Shown here piece by piece: positions 33,323-45,264 of a DNA stretch of 64,000 nucleotides. The position numbers were made by a program, and so were the translations under genes. This DNA comes from Isochrysis galbana (Eukaryota > Haptophyta > Isochrysidales > Isochrysidaceae). Under the pieces are notes generated by a model that saw nothing but the letters and a program-made list of their open reading frames with translations, was not told the DNA's origin and ran no database searches. Location of the stretch: the NCBI GenBank assembly GCA_018136815.1, contig CM030936.1:702831-766830 (forward strand). The letters are read 5' to 3'. Numbering within the stretch: position 1 is the first letter of the stretch; each line of letters begins with the position of its first letter.

Positions 33323-34099
33323 ATGCCGCTGCTACTCGGTGCATCTGAAGCGAGTCCATTGGATTCCGCGCACAGCACCACTCGGGTCCCACAGCACGGC
33401 GCACTCGCCCAGCTCCCACAGCACGAGTGCATCCGTACCATCCTGCCGCCAGCAGTGCACTCCGCCAGATGGACAGATAGCATCTCACAGAATGGCAGGG
33501 CGCTAAGCGAGGGATGTGAGCGGGATCGTCTGAGTCTCCGTCTCCTCTCATCGCTGCATAGCGTCCCCAGAGAGCATGCCTCAAAGCTGACAGGTGCCGA
33601 AGACATTGACGCAAATGGTGTGGGTCACTCCCATGTATCTCAAGTGGCCCCCTCCAGATACACACGGCTATCACCGCCATCGACAGCAGTAGATCGGTCT
33701 CTCTCTCAATCTGATGCTGCGGCTTTATCGATCTGGTTACGGCTCGCAGCTTTCCTCGGCGGAACAACGGTCGTGGTGGTCCTCCTTGCTGCCGTCTCGC
33801 TGTTAACGGCGAGGTATCGTGAACGGGCAGCACAACGAAGCCGCGAGGCAAGAATATTGCTGGAGATGAACCAGGATTTCTTGTTGCAAGGCCAAACTTC
33901 TGCTGGTCACGCGCAGCGATCCGCTTCCTTCCCGGGCACACTGATCCGATGTGAGGATACAGTAGATGCACGTCCAGCGCGTTCGAACACATTCGATGGC
34001 ATTTCCCTTTCGACGGTGCTTGGCGAGAAGCAAGAAGACATAGTAGTAGATGCGATGGAGCAAACTTCTAAGGGCCCTTCCCGTAGCCAAGATATGTGA
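33323..34099 (+). CDS. putative single-pass membrane protein, unknown function
   Basis: Intronless, 258 residues, starting MPLLLGASEASPLDS after the pyrimidine leader. One clear membrane helix near residues 140-165 (LAAFLGGTTVVVVLLAAVSL) is followed by a basic stop-transfer patch (TARYRERAAQRSREAR). The N-terminal side is Ser/Arg/His-rich without a signal peptide; the C-terminal side is short and acidic. No family recognised. Support is the length of the frame, its position behind a typical leader, and the coherent helix. Confidence 0.5.
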   Translation: MPLLLGASEASPLDSAHSTTRVPQHGALAQLPQHECIRTILPPAVHSARWTDSISQNGRALSEGCERDRLSLRLLSSLHSVPREHASKLTGAEDIDANGVGHSHVSQVAPSRYTRLSPPSTAVDRSLSQSDAAALSIWLRLAAFLGGTTVVVVLLAAVSLLTARYRERAAQRSREARILLEMNQDFLLQGQTSAGHAQRSASFPGTLIRCEDTVDARPARSNTFDGISLSTVLGEKQEDIVVDAMEQTSKGPSRSQDM

Positions 34100-37000
34100 C
34101 GAGAAGGTGAATGAAACTTTCTCGCGTCTCACAACAAGCACACTCTGGCCGCCTACTAGGCGCCCGAGGAGATTGGCAATGATTGTTAGCCTGTAGTCAT
34201 AGTCCATAGCTTTTCATTAGTTAGCTAGTGAATGCGAATGACTTGAAAAATCTTAACAATCTAACCGCAACTTGCACGGCGTGAGGCAGAGTGCTGATAC
34301 AGCTCCTACCTACCCGTCCTAACCTACCACATCCCTCCCCCCCTTCCCCTCCCCCCGTTTCCTTCTCGCGGAATCCCGGGGGAGGAGAGGTCGCGCATAC
34401 TGCACACACACTGCTTCGACCAGGGGCCAGGGGCGTGAGAAAGGGGGGTAAGAGTGAATGATCCCCCCTTTCGAACGCTGTCATGCCCCGTTCGGGGCCG
34501 GCGTCCGGCAGAAGTCTTAATTGCGTCGATTATGATTATGGATGTTACTATATGTTCCCTATGTCTAACTCCGTCGCTGTCTGCGACAGAGCGTCCTTGT
34601 CCACCACAGGTCACGTTCCGTCGAATATGGGACAGACTCAAGTTGAGCCATCAAATGTCCAAAGTCCTTTTATAACAAAGAAGCGCATAAGAATTACATA
34701 ACATTTTAACACTCTCAATGCCTAGTGCAGCGCTTCACCTTCTTCGTCTTCCTTTCTCGCCTTCATCTTCATCCCCCTCTTTCGAGAATTCTGGCCCCCG
34801 TGAAAAAAATATTCTTGAAGTTGCCTACTATCCTGCTATACGCCGTCCCTTCCATCGGGGACCACTCCCGACATCGCCTTTACCCCACCCTCACTCCCCT
34901 TTCCCTTTCCGCCCCCCCCCCTCATTCCTTTTCGTTCGGTTTCGGAGGGTTGACCCATGTGCGCTACTTTGGGTCCGGCGTCGGGGAAGGGGGGAGGCGG
35001 GCCTTTTGGCTCGCATTTGCGGGGAGGCTGTCGGAGCAAAGCTCGTTTCCTCTTTGGAAACGAGCCGCGGAGGCGCACCGGCGGCTGGCGCGGCGCACGG
35101 TTCATCCGGGGAGCCCGGAACGGGCTCATCGGGAGAACGGGGAGGGCAAATGACGGGCATGTGAAATGGACGGGAAAGTGGCTCCGAACGCGACTCGGAG
35201 GGACGGAGAGCGTAGGAAAGGGCGCGGCGAGCAGATACCGCTTGCTTATGACTCGTATGGACTCGTAGACTCGAAAGGAAGACTCGGAAGACTCGGGGCT
35301 TGGGGGTACTCAAGGGGCTGCAGGTCACCAACAGGCGATACAGTGGGTAAAAACACACAAATCAACACTCTGCACTCAAACATTCACGGTAACAGGCCGG
35401 AAGCATACGTTAAACGAACCCCCTCTGATGAGCAGAACCAGAAGCGCCCGTCGTTATCTACCACTACTAAGTCGAACAGAGGGTGAAATTCGTTGACGTC
35501 TATCCGTTTCTTCGGTTGTCGGCCCACGTCTGCCTGGGCTCTTCCGGCCGCGTCCGTGGAGTTGCCGAAGTGCGCCTCTTTCACAAGGATGGTGTATCGT
35601 GTTAGCATTCTTCTTATGATTTGTTTGCTGTCAAAAGTCTTGTTGTCGAAATGCACTCTATAGAAGTCTATTAGAATATATCTCCATACCCAGGGCTCCC
35701 CAATATGGCATAATCTTTTTCACAAGGCTCCGGCGATACACCATACACATAGGGCCAAATGGGAGTCTCTACAGACGGTTATCGTTCATAATACTATTAA
35801 CCCGGAGACGGGGGACATATACACCACGGAAGAATGCGCGGCATACTTGCCGGAAGGAGAAAGAACGGTGGATACGCCATAGACCATAGAGAGGCATCTA
35901 GGGTTCGGCACAGGTGCACTACCATGGGCCTCGTTCAGAGTGCGGGGTCCGGGCAAGCCTGTTAGTGGTTAGATGTACTTGTTCGGCTAGCGGTGTCCGG
36001 CTCGCTTGTGTCCCCATTGTATGTGCCGGCTTCCGGCGTGGCTCAGTGCGTGAGTGTCGAGCCATTGTGTGGCCCCGTTTTAGGCGTGTTCTACCTGCCG
36101 GGTTTCCCGGCTATTATATGTGCCACTCGTAGCGAGTTGGTGAGTGCTTGAAGCTTGAAGCTCTAAGCTGGGTTCTAGATTGCCATCACCTCCAGGCCAT
36201 TCGTCGGGCCCGATCACGCGCGATCGGACGTCGCGGAAGCTCCGCGTTTCGAAGAGTGATTCGCCCTACATTTACATTCACCACTCTCACTCTGGCATTC
36301 CTTCCCGTGAGCGCCCGCCTCAATCTCCCAACCATTGCCTTTCGTGGGGCGGGAGGGGGGTGGTTCGGAGGGGGGATGCAGTTGCCGGGGCAGGTAGGGG
36401 GGGACCCTGCAGAATCCTTGGACACCCAGGGGAGGTGGGAAATAGTGGTTGAAATGAGTGAGTGACCGGGCTAGAAAAGATTTGGACATCGGCCCTCGTC
36501 TTACGCCCGTGACCAAGGGGGCGATAGTCTCTGTCCCCCCCCCCCCCCTACTTCCAGCATTTTCGCACCTTGAATCGCCCATCCAGACACCCGCAACAAT
36601 TGTCGCACTCCCCGCTATGGGCACTGAAAACCTACTAGCATCACGTCATTGCATTGAAATTTGATCAGCAGGTCTCAAGATGGCGGCAACGTCTCCTTTC
36701 GCGAGCAGGCGCACCAAGGTTGCGAGGGCGACTCTCAGACGCTCGAGAGGCACGCGACGAGCTGCTTGTATTGAGGGCTCGAAGATTAATGTACACGGGT
36801 CGTGGATGCTAGGACGTGCTCGCACAAGATGCGTACGGAGCAAATAGACATGCAGGAGTAGATTTGCTGGCCTAAAGGAGTGCCATTCAGCAGGAAGACA
36901 AGGAGGGATCACGCATGAGCATAGGGGGTGAGGGAGAGCGGGGAGATGTCAGCACAAATGCACTTAGAAATTGCTCAGAGTAACTCTCTGGAGTGAGCGG

Positions 37001-37157
37001 GCAGAAGGGAGCAACCATCACCCAGCCCCGAGAAGCCCCGGGTGCTCAGGTTTAAGATGCTATTGCTGATGGCTCGGCTCTTCCCATTCTTATAGAACGC
37101 CTGCAGTCCAAGATTGAACAGAAGGCGCACAAGGGAGGCGGTCGCGTAGCTTCGTCA
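34100..37157. repeat. repeat-rich intergenic region
   Basis: 34245-34475: GCACGGCGTGAGGCAGAGTGC family. 34600-34665: CGTTCCGTC...GGGACA...CCATCAAATGTCC block. 34935-35110: relative of 26165-26300. 35680-35885: LINE tail (separate entry). 35384-35656 has an open minus frame (90 codons) with no recognised domain. 36190-37090: G-rich tract and unique-looking sequence, nothing supported. Confidence 0.5.
35680..35885 (+). pseudogene. LINE 3' fragment, copy 2
   Basis: GGGCTCCCCAATATGGC, TTTTCACAAG, CCGGCGATACACCA, AATGGGAGTCTCTAC and GGCATACTTGCCGGA occur in the same order as at 53612-53815, the C-terminal part of the larger LINE remnant. Several indels break the frame. Confidence 0.75.
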
Positions 37158-40100
37158 TCAGGGTGTGCAAGGCTGCCCACCCCGGCTCTGCGGCGTCGCG
37201 CACCATAGAGCCGCCGATTTGCGCTGTGCGTGAGCGGCTTTCAAGAGCGGTCGCAGTGGAGCATCGTTGAAACGTACGGAGTATAAGAGCCCACACGCAG
37301 CCATTTGGCAAATTCCGGGTTCCACGGTGGCGCCCTTGTGAAGTGCGGCACCGACTGCGGCGGCGGCGGCGGGAAGCACGTTGGTTTTGATCGAAGCCAA
37401 TGCTCGCAGGTGGGCAAGAGCCAGATGACTAGAGAGGTTGTCATTCACCTGTGAAGACATAGCATCCGACTGTGGCTCAATCGGATCCGAGGTCATCGCG
37501 GGCTCCATGAAGCAGGGCAAGGTAATTGGGAGGGTCACCTGCGTGGCGGTGGAAGGAAAGGCGCCGACGCCACGGAAGAAATCGCGACGAAACAAGACCG
37601 CAGAACACGATGCATATCCTCCACCGAGTCCCTCTCCAATGACGACGCATGACGCGCTAAGGGGCGGACGAACTCCGCACAATAGCGTAGCTCGGCCTCG
37701 GGATGCATCCGTCGAATCTAGTGTCACCCGGCCTAGGCCGCAGCGTGTCTCGTCACTGATGAGTGATGCACCGATCCGAGCACAGTTGCGCGCCAAGGCT
37801 GCCGCCACGGTTGCAGGCATCTCGTGTCCAGTCTCTGAGCACACCGGCTCGACGACAACCGCAGCCAGGGAGGGGACCTCTGACGGCATCAAAACCGAAG
37901 CAGCGCACCCAAGCGAAGGTATCACGGATTCGCGCCAGCGTATCTTCCCACTGTCGCCGACATGACTGCCTCTCCCATCAGCAATTACACCCTGCTCGTT
38001 GCCGTGATACTCGATAGAGCCTCTGGAACGTCGAGTACATCCAGCATGGCCCAGTACGGTTGATCGCACTGTAGACTGCCGCACCACACCATGAAGAGAC
38101 CTGATCATTGTGTCCACAGCAGCAACGTCCGAAACCGTGTCACGGGGGAGGCTCAATAGCCGCGCGCCAGAGACGGGTAGACCTCGCAGCATCCAGCTGG
38201 CACCATATGCCGCACCCGGCCCCAACACTACAACGAGAGGTACAACAGTGGGGGTAGCTGATGCCGACTGTGCATCAGTGGAGACGGCGGCCGATGGACT
38301 GCGGATGTCGTCGCCACGGCCACGCACACCCTTAGAGCCCTGCGGGCGTAGAGCGGACGCAATGCTTTGGCGATGGCACCACCAGCGAAGGAGGCTGAGG
38401 CGGATGGCCGCCTCGATGGCATCGACGCTACCACTTAGTAAGCGTGCACTGTACACACGCCGACATCGAGGCATGCTAGCACTCTCTCGCCTGACACTAG
38501 GTTTTGTCGCATGCCCTTCACCCGCGGCGAAACTCGCAGTAGGCGCCAGATTCGAGAGGACGGCTTGTTCATCGGCTGACTCATGCAATCGACAGGATTC
38601 GACTTGGCCCTCGTCGGCCGCCAGCTTCTCGAGTGCCGCAACGAGCTCGAGAGCGGCAGGCTTCATAGATAGGGTGCCAAATACGAACCCTGGTGTTCCG
38701 CTTTGAATGAAGCCGTGAAGTGCGGAATGTACCAGAGCCGAATGATGACCAAGGACTCCATAGGACGCGGCGCCGCCGGCATAGCAGTCGATGGTGATGG
38801 CGGCCAGATCGCCCGTCGGGCCAAAGCTAGACGAACCAACTAGAGACGCAAGGCAATTAGAATGGCCGATTCGTACATCCACGCTTGAGTAGAGGTAGCA
38901 CCCCTCTGCGGCAACATAGGTGGGAAACATTCCTGCACTCTGCAGGAGCGTGGCATGGTTAGCTCTCTGGGCTAGTCCATCGAAGCGTTCTGGCCAGCCA
39001 CACGCCATAAGGGCATTTCTCGACTCAGAAGATGCTCCACCGGGTCTCGTTGACCTTGATTGTGTAGCGTCTTGAGTCGTGTGATGGGCAGCACAACACC
39101 ACCGATGCCTGGCCAGCGCGAACGTCAACGGCGCGATCGCCATAGCAAGGCAGACGTGCGTAGCCCAGCTGCGGTCGTCTTCTTGGCCGGTGAAGGTAGG
39201 CATGTGACATGCCAGCATGAACGTGCACCCGGCTCCGAGCGCACATGCAATTAAACCAATACAAGTCCTTCGTGAAAGCGCACGATGAAGAAGCGCGAGG
39301 GGTTGCAGGTAATATGCAAGTCTATCAGCACGTATGGCCGCATCTGCTACAGCGCGAAGAAGCCGATTCAACTGCGCGCGAGGGGATGGAGGGGGGGTTC
39401 GACCCTCGATGTACCCACAACTGGGAAGTAGTAGTGCGATTCACCTCGTCGTCAGTTGTCCCCAGGCCAAGTTCAGCGTGCAATCTCATTGGCATCCGAA
39501 GCGGACGCAAAAGGGTTAGCACTCCTCGGCGCCAAATGAGCCAGAGGAAGACGAGCACTGTGACTACCGACCCGATTGGCGCTCCTAGACGGCCTGCTGC
39601 CCCAAACTCAATTTCGTAGCAGAAGCCAACCGCGCGCACGCTGAACTTGGGCGATATAGATGCCTGTCCCCTGGATGCTTTTTGTCGAGTCGAACGATAA
39701 ATCGCTTTGTTTTCTCCATCTCCTGCCGTACGGGCAACGAGCATATCGTGGAATTGACTGCCCGGTGCGACGGTAGCCAAGATGTGTTTTGCACGCAATG
39801 CGAGCGCCACTGCGCGCTTCTGGGCCGACTTGGACGAGACATTGCTGAGGCAACTCAGAGCAGCCGCGCAAGCGAGAGAGCATGGAGTCACAGATGGTAG
39901 CAGTTTGGCTATGATCCCCGACGGCATCATGGAGGCATGCACCAACAAGGCAGACTGTTTGTAAAGGCCGCAGGATAGGCCTTTGGCAAGCACAATCACC
40001 TAGGGGCAATCGGCACGATTGGCACGGTCCGATCAGCAAGGACACGAGGGAGATATGGCTCGGCTACATCGCATACTCTGGGCGCCGCGGCATCATCGCG

Positions 40101-41403
40101 ATGCGGCTGCTTTGTCCAGCCTGCAGGCACAGTGGATTGGGATGCATGGTGCACCTGCGGCCGCAGGCCAGCACGTCGGCTTGCCAAGAAGTCTCCCGTG
40201 CGATAGATGCCGCTCCATATCTCGTCGCTGATGAGCGGCACACCGCGGCGCGATGCCGCTATGTTCAGGGCAGCAGCAGTCTGGGACTCCATTCTGACCA
40301 ATCGTGAATGATGTTGGACCTATTCGGAAACAGACACACATGCCCTGAGCACGCCAGCTCAGAACCAGGATCTGTGGGCACACAGAAGGGCTACAAATAG
40401 GTGTAAGTGTTAGTGCTCGCCTTACCGGCTCAACCAATACTGCCACGCACAGAGAGCTGCCGTCGTCATGCGACTTGAACGCGCCTTCTACATCCTCGGG
40501 TGTGGCATTCGCAGCGAGGCCAACCACGCACATATCGACGAGCACGCTCGCAGCTTTGCTCTGACGAAACACCTCCGAGGCGGAAAACGCAGCTCGAGTG
40601 CAGTTCCCATGAAAGCCACCGTGCAAGGTGATGATGAAGAGAGAGCGAGACCTGCCATCGCGAGGCGTGGCACTGTCGTCCGCGCAATCCTGCTGTACCT
40701 GCGAGAGCATGGCGATGGAAAGCGCTGCATCGAGAGCTTCAGCACCGGATCGCATGCCGAGCACACAGGTGTATCCAGACCACCAGCCAATACTTGCAGG
40801 TGGCACCGCAGCATTGTCGTTGCAGTCATCGGATTCGTCAGTGGGCTCCGATGCAAGACGAACCATCTTACTTTTGAGCTCGACTTCCGCCACACTCGGC
40901 TTGGCAAGCGGCAGTCGTAGGGGCGTCCGGCTCTCAAGATGTTGAAGCGTAGCAGAGACAGCAGCCGACGGCGCATGCCCAAAGATGAGGCACCCGGCGT
41001 TCTGCGCGACATCCAGCACAGTGAAACGGCGTGGCACGGCGCCTGCGAGCCATCGAAATCGCGCGTATGGGCTCTCGTAGCTCAGCGAGTGCCCGCTCGC
41101 CCGAGAGAAGCTCGGGTGGAGCAGCGGCACCAGCGAGCGACGTTCAAATGTTGCATACTGATTCTCAATCGCTTCCGCCGAGGCGCTGGCGAGCTGGTCG
41201 ATGGACGCAGTGTGGAGTGGTAGCTCGACCCCCTCGAGCACCTCCTCGCCCTGTCCTCTTCCCGTCCCTTCTCTTGCGGCCTCCTCCGCGCCGTCGCCGT
41301 CGGCGCTGTTGGACCTTGCCGCCCGCCCGAGCTCTCCCATGAACAGACTGCTACGTGGGAAACATGGTGCGGAGGCACAGAAAAATCTCGGAACTCGTAC
41401 CAT
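37158..41403 (-). CDS. double class-III aminotransferase (second domain lacks the PLP lysine)
   Basis: Exons (minus) 41403-40426, 40319-40155, 39999-39445, 39371-37158; all phase 0; 1303 residues. Domain 1 (about 40-580): SGAEALDAALSIA, LHGGFHGNCTRAA, LVEP-VQ, PLISDEIWSG with D358 and VIVLAKGLSCG with K387. The 29-residue D-to-K gap is normal for PLP class III. The exon 3/4 join rebuilds the usual C-terminal DDELNRLLRAV. Two hydrophobic segments follow (TCIGLIACALGAGCTFML; CLAMAIAPLTFALA), then domain 2 (about 700-1300): SGSVDAIEAAIRL, AAVVVEPVCSETG, LISDETRCGLGR, and VVIGEGLGGGY, where Glu stands at the lysine position. Domain 1 should transaminate an omega-amino or similar substrate (unknown); domain 2 is probably structural or regulatory. 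An upstream in-frame ATG at 41342 is an alternative start. Confidence 0.8.
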
Positions 41404-41515
41404 TACTTTATACTGCTACTTCAGCAAGTATCTTCTATCTTGTAGCAGCTACTTTGTAGCAGAGTATCTATTCATACAGAAATGACGCCTTGGCTGTTGC
41501 ACACCTTCTGCCTCC

Positions 41516-41610
41516 GCACACCCCTGCCATCCGCAGACCCCTGCCATCCGCACACCCCTGCCATCCGCACACCCCTGCCATCCGCACACCCCTGCCATCC
41601 GCACACCGTG
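41516..41610. repeat. 17-base minisatellite
   Basis: Five copies of CACACCCCTGCCATCCG, one with a single change (CAGACC), just left of MITE copy 3. Confidence 0.95.
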
Positions 41611-41640
41611 TGCCAACCAGATAGTGCGTGGAATGAGTAT

Positions 41641-41823
41641 CCTAGATGGGAAATACGGTGCTGGGGCCTGCAAATACAGCCAAATACATATGTATTTGGC
41701 CTCCGGCCAAATACATTTCAAATACATTCGAGGCCTACAACCCAGGACGCGCTTCAAATACAGCCAAATACATATGTATTTAGCCTCTGTCCAAATACGG
41801 TAAATACGTATTTCCCATCTAGG
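41641..41823. mobile_element. hAT-like MITE, copy 3 (183 bases)
   Basis: Ends CCTAGATGGG / CCCATCTAGG, same orientation as copy 2. Perfect 8-base target duplication ATGAGTAT at 41633-41640 and 41824-41831. A few substitutions relative to copy 2. Confidence 0.92.
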
Positions 41824-42945
41824 ATGAGTATGTCACCCGGTCCGAGGCATTGCGCATTGCGCATTGCCAGGTGGCAGGTGGGAATTGGAGGGTGGAGGGA
41901 TTCGGTCAAGTCGCGTTCCGTCAAAAGAGGGCCAGGTGGTATTTTTTTTCGCTCAGAACGCTTGTTTTCTTTTTAGGTAGGAATGTCTCAACAATTCCTC
42001 CAGTTTATTATTACGAAGACGAGTACAAAAGCTAATCACGACACATACAAGGGCGCGGCGCGTGCGCATAGCAACTTCCCCCTCCGGCGCTCGCGGTCCC
42101 TGGCGGCCTTGCGCGCGAGCTGCAGGAGACGCTTCTCCTCGAGCGATTGGTCCGGCGATTGGCTGGGCGGCGGCTGGCTAGCTTAGATATGAAGGAACCG
42201 ACCCCCCCGCGGGCGCGACCGCCAATTCTTTACGGGTAGAGCGTGAGCGCGCGTGACGAAGGGGGAGAGAGGGGGGGCGAATCGCACCATTTCTTGGCGA
42301 AGATTTTCGTAGCGTCAGGTAGCCCCCCCCCCGGAGCTTTTTATTGGGCATCGCGCCACGGTCAAAAAATGCAGCCAACCCTTACTAGTAGTTAAAAAGC
42401 CCCTGTTTGACCGCCCTACTTGCGTTGGCCCGGTGTGCGGTCGCCGTATTTACCAGTGTGTTAGTGTGTTGCGTGTTGCCGGTAGGCGGGTCGTGAAGTT
42501 TTCATTATGTGGTTGTGGCGGTCGTTCGTGCCTGGTAAGGCTCGACTATGCGACGGCCCTGCCCGGGGGCATCCCTCACGGGTCGGACACAAATTTCTAG
42601 CGGTCGGGGAAGGAGCAAACAAATGAAGGGTTATTTCGCCAGTGTCAGGCCGTCGCCGCCCGCCATCCTGCTGTCGCCCTCCCGCCTCCCCCCTTGCCGC
42701 TCCCCATTAGGAACCCCAGTGATCCGACCCAACCTTGGTGGACGAGAGAAGAGTTGCCGCCACAGAGCCATCGTGCAATATCGCAGGATGGAGTGGTTTC
42801 CATAGTAGTTTAAATGTGCATTTGCCCAAGTTGGGATCATAGTCTGTCGGGCCGGGGTAGGGGCGTTGCAAAGAGAGGGGATCCATCCTAGGTTCATACT
42901 CCTTCAGCCGTATGCCAAAGCTCAGTCCCGGGGAGCAGGCTGACA
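41824..42945. repeat. repeat-rich intergenic region
   Basis: 41905-42035 carries GTCGCGTTCCGTCAAAAGAGG and is an inverted relative of 20950-21060. 42060-42180 read on the minus strand gives a basic helical frame (EEKRLLQLARKAARDRERRR), origin unknown. 42400-42940 shows nothing recognisable. Confidence 0.45.
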
Positions 42946-45264
42946 TTAGTCCATAAGCTGCAACAACGTAGCCACATTGGGCTTCGCATCAGAACCACGG
43001 CGCGCAGTCCGACCACGTGCCGCTCCGAGTCCCGCCACATCGACGTCGCCATGCCCTGCTGCTTGGTCCAACGTCTCTCTCAGTACGGCTACTCGGGCGC
43101 TGTGGCGCGAGGCTGACCCTCCTGGCGACTCCCTAGCCAGCGGTGGTGGTGCAATACCACTGAGCTCGAGCCGCCTGTCTAGTGGCGAAGAAGACGTCAC
43201 ATTTCGAGTTGCCGTCGGCTGTTGTGGCGTCGCGTGTGCAAGGACCGTAGAAGGGAGAAGCGGCAACGGCGAGGCTGGGGCCTGCGCGCGCGTAGGCGCA
43301 GCAACCGATGCAGTGCGAGACCTGGCGCTAGCTGAAGCGACCCGAGAGCAAGAGGACACGCGTGCTTCCGCTAGCGGTGCTGAAGGGCGCGCCACAAGTG
43401 GGCCAATCTTGTTGGGCACGCCGTGGCTGCTTTTGTCCGTGAAGTTTGGCGTTGCTTCGGGCAGGGGCGCGGTCTTGGCATTGCGAGGACGCTTTGCGGT
43501 GCGCCCTCCCGCCTCGACCTGAGATTTCGATCCCGACATAGATGAGGTATTGGCCACAGAGCTCAACGCGTTCACAGATATGTCGGTGCGTGCGTGCGCG
43601 CGCTTGCGCCCGGAAGCTCGCTTCGCCTCATCGCTCTGCCCCTTCACCTTCGCCCTAGAGTCCCGCCTCTGCTCACGTCCTTGCTCACTTGTACGGCGGC
43701 CTGGTGTCGTTCGTGCAGTGGTCTTCGTCGTGCGTGGGCTGGAGCGCCGCCCGTCACCATGGTATCGTCGGACAGCGCTCTTTGACGCCTTCCTCCCTCT
43801 TCCGTTCGACTTGATGACCCCGGCTTCACTAGTTGCGACCGCCACCGATGCGGCCACGGCCGCCGTTCGCCATGGCTCCGATGCTGCCTGCCGCACCGTT
43901 GGCTGTGGAAAGGCCGTTGAGGGCGCGGCGGCGCTGAGCTGGCTGCTCTCAGCTCCGCCGCTGCATGCTGCAAACGTGTGCGCTCCCACGATTGAACGCG
44001 AAGCGGAGCGAATGGCAAGCGGCACGGAAGCGTCGGCAGGCGATGATCCTGCGCCAACAGCCAGAGCAGTCGTGAGGCCGCCAGCACCGCCCAGCGCGGA
44101 GGTCACCTCAGTGGTGGACGTCGTGTCGGAGTACCGCACCCGACTGATCAGTTCCTGCTCGTGCAGGCCATGCACAGTGTCAGCATCCACTGCAGCCCGT
44201 ACTGTTCCCACAGTCCCTGGAAACTCCTCAATGAGCTTACGCATCGCGAGGGGTGCGCAGCTGGCGCCAAGGACCGACGGGAGCAGCTGCACATATTCGG
44301 ACACGGATGCCGGAAGCTTGGGCTCATCGAACTCATCTGATACCAGGGACGAGGGAGGGCGACGGGTACGGCCACTAGGTGAGGCCACCGTCATTGTGGA
44401 CTCCTGCGAGGCCATGAGCCCTGCAGGAGAGCTCTGGTCCAAGACGGACAGGTTGATTCCTAAGACGACAGGCATGAGGGTGCGCGTCATCAGGGAGGCG
44501 GGCCTGGCATGTGTGCATGGTGTAGCACCACGCCATGCGTCGAAGCGCACACAAGTGAAGAAGAAGGCAGCAAGCGGACACCCACCAAGCATGGTGATGA
44601 TCTTCTTCATTTCGCGGTATTCGGCTGCGCTCATTTCTTTGCCTCTTAGCCCTGCAAGGGCCAGGCGCAGCTGCGCCTGCATGTCGTATATGCGAATACT
44701 CGCGCCTCGCAGCATTTTGGGACGGCGAACGAGCTCGGTTTCGCAGAAATAGACAAGCTTCGCGACATGCTCAGGCAGGGCGTTTGCCCCGGGCGCCACT
44801 GCGTTCGCGGGGATATCCACTCCATAGTGCTCGTCTTGCAGTGCCTCGCAGGCTCTGTCGAGCACTCTTCTGACGCCAGCCATGGCCGCATGCGCCGGCT
44901 CGACCGCTTGCTCCAGATCGCACCAGTTGTGCTTGAGCTCGAGTAGCGGCGCCGGCACATTCGGCGCCGCTACTGCTGCTGGTGGGTCTGGAGGCATTGG
45001 CTCCTCCGCCGCAGCGGTCTCTGCAGGCAGATCTTGCGGCGCCTGCTCGGCGCATACAAGCTGAGCGCCGGTGGCGTTATGGCGCATGACGTCGCGCAAC
45101 GCCGGTGTGCCTGCATCGCCCACGCGCTCTGCCCCCCCGGCCACGATGCCCAGCTCGTCCAGGTAGAGCTGGAGTGTGCCATCAAGCCGCTCACGGAGCT
45201 TGAGAGCGGCTGAGGAGAGCGGAGGGACGGGAGGTGGGAGGGAGGCGAAGACGACGGGCGGCAT
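42946..45264 (-). CDS. long basic, largely disordered protein, probably nuclear
   Basis: Open for 772 codons from ATG 45264. The N-terminal 230 residues are helical (AALKLRERLDGTLQLYLDEL; HVAKLVYFCETELVRRPKML; LRLALAGLRGKEMSAAEYRE). A second ordered patch reads SVSEYVQLLPSVLGASCAPL and AMRKLIEEFPGTVGTVRAAV. The rest is Ser/Arg/Ala-rich with several Lys/Arg clusters (RGRKASKSAVRRYHGDGRR; RASGRKRAHAR) like nuclear localisation signals. The stretch between ITMLG and LMASQES may be an intron of multiple-of-three length (GTGGGT donor, CTGCAG acceptor); reading through also stays open. No family recognised. Confidence 0.55.
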   Translation of the reverse strand: MPPVVFASLPPPVPPLSSAALKLRERLDGTLQLYLDELGIVAGGAERVGDAGTPALRDVMRHNATGAQLVCAEQAPQDLPAETAAAEEPMPPDPPAAVAAPNVPAPLLELKHNWCDLEQAVEPAHAAMAGVRRVLDRACEALQDEHYGVDIPANAVAPGANALPEHVAKLVYFCETELVRRPKMLRGASIRIYDMQAQLRLALAGLRGKEMSAAEYREMKKIITMLGGCPLAAFFFTCVRFDAWRGATPCTHARPASLMTRTLMPVVLGINLSVLDQSSPAGLMASQESTMTVASPSGRTRRPPSSLVSDEFDEPKLPASVSEYVQLLPSVLGASCAPLAMRKLIEEFPGTVGTVRAAVDADTVHGLHEQELISRVRYSDTTSTTEVTSALGGAGGLTTALAVGAGSSPADASVPLAIRSASRSIVGAHTFAACSGGAESSQLSAAAPSTAFPQPTVRQAASEPWRTAAVAASVAVATSEAGVIKSNGRGRKASKSAVRRYHGDGRRSSPRTTKTTARTTPGRRTSEQGREQRRDSRAKVKGQSDEAKRASGRKRAHARTDISVNALSSVANTSSMSGSKSQVEAGGRTAKRPRNAKTAPLPEATPNFTDKSSHGVPNKIGPLVARPSAPLAEARVSSCSRVASASARSRTASVAAPTRAQAPASPLPLLPSTVLAHATPQQPTATRNVTSSSPLDRRLELSGIAPPPLARESPGGSASRHSARVAVLRETLDQAAGHGDVDVAGLGAARGRTARRGSDAKPNVATLLQLMD

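Noticed and set aside
35384-35656. 90-codon minus frame (HFDNKTFDSKQIIRRMLTRY...) as a gene
   Set aside because: Abuts LINE tail sequence, has no recognised domain and no leader; more likely part of a repeat.
41516-41610. Possible CRISPR-like array
   Set aside because: Units of 17 bases are directly adjacent with no spacers: a minisatellite in a eukaryotic genome.
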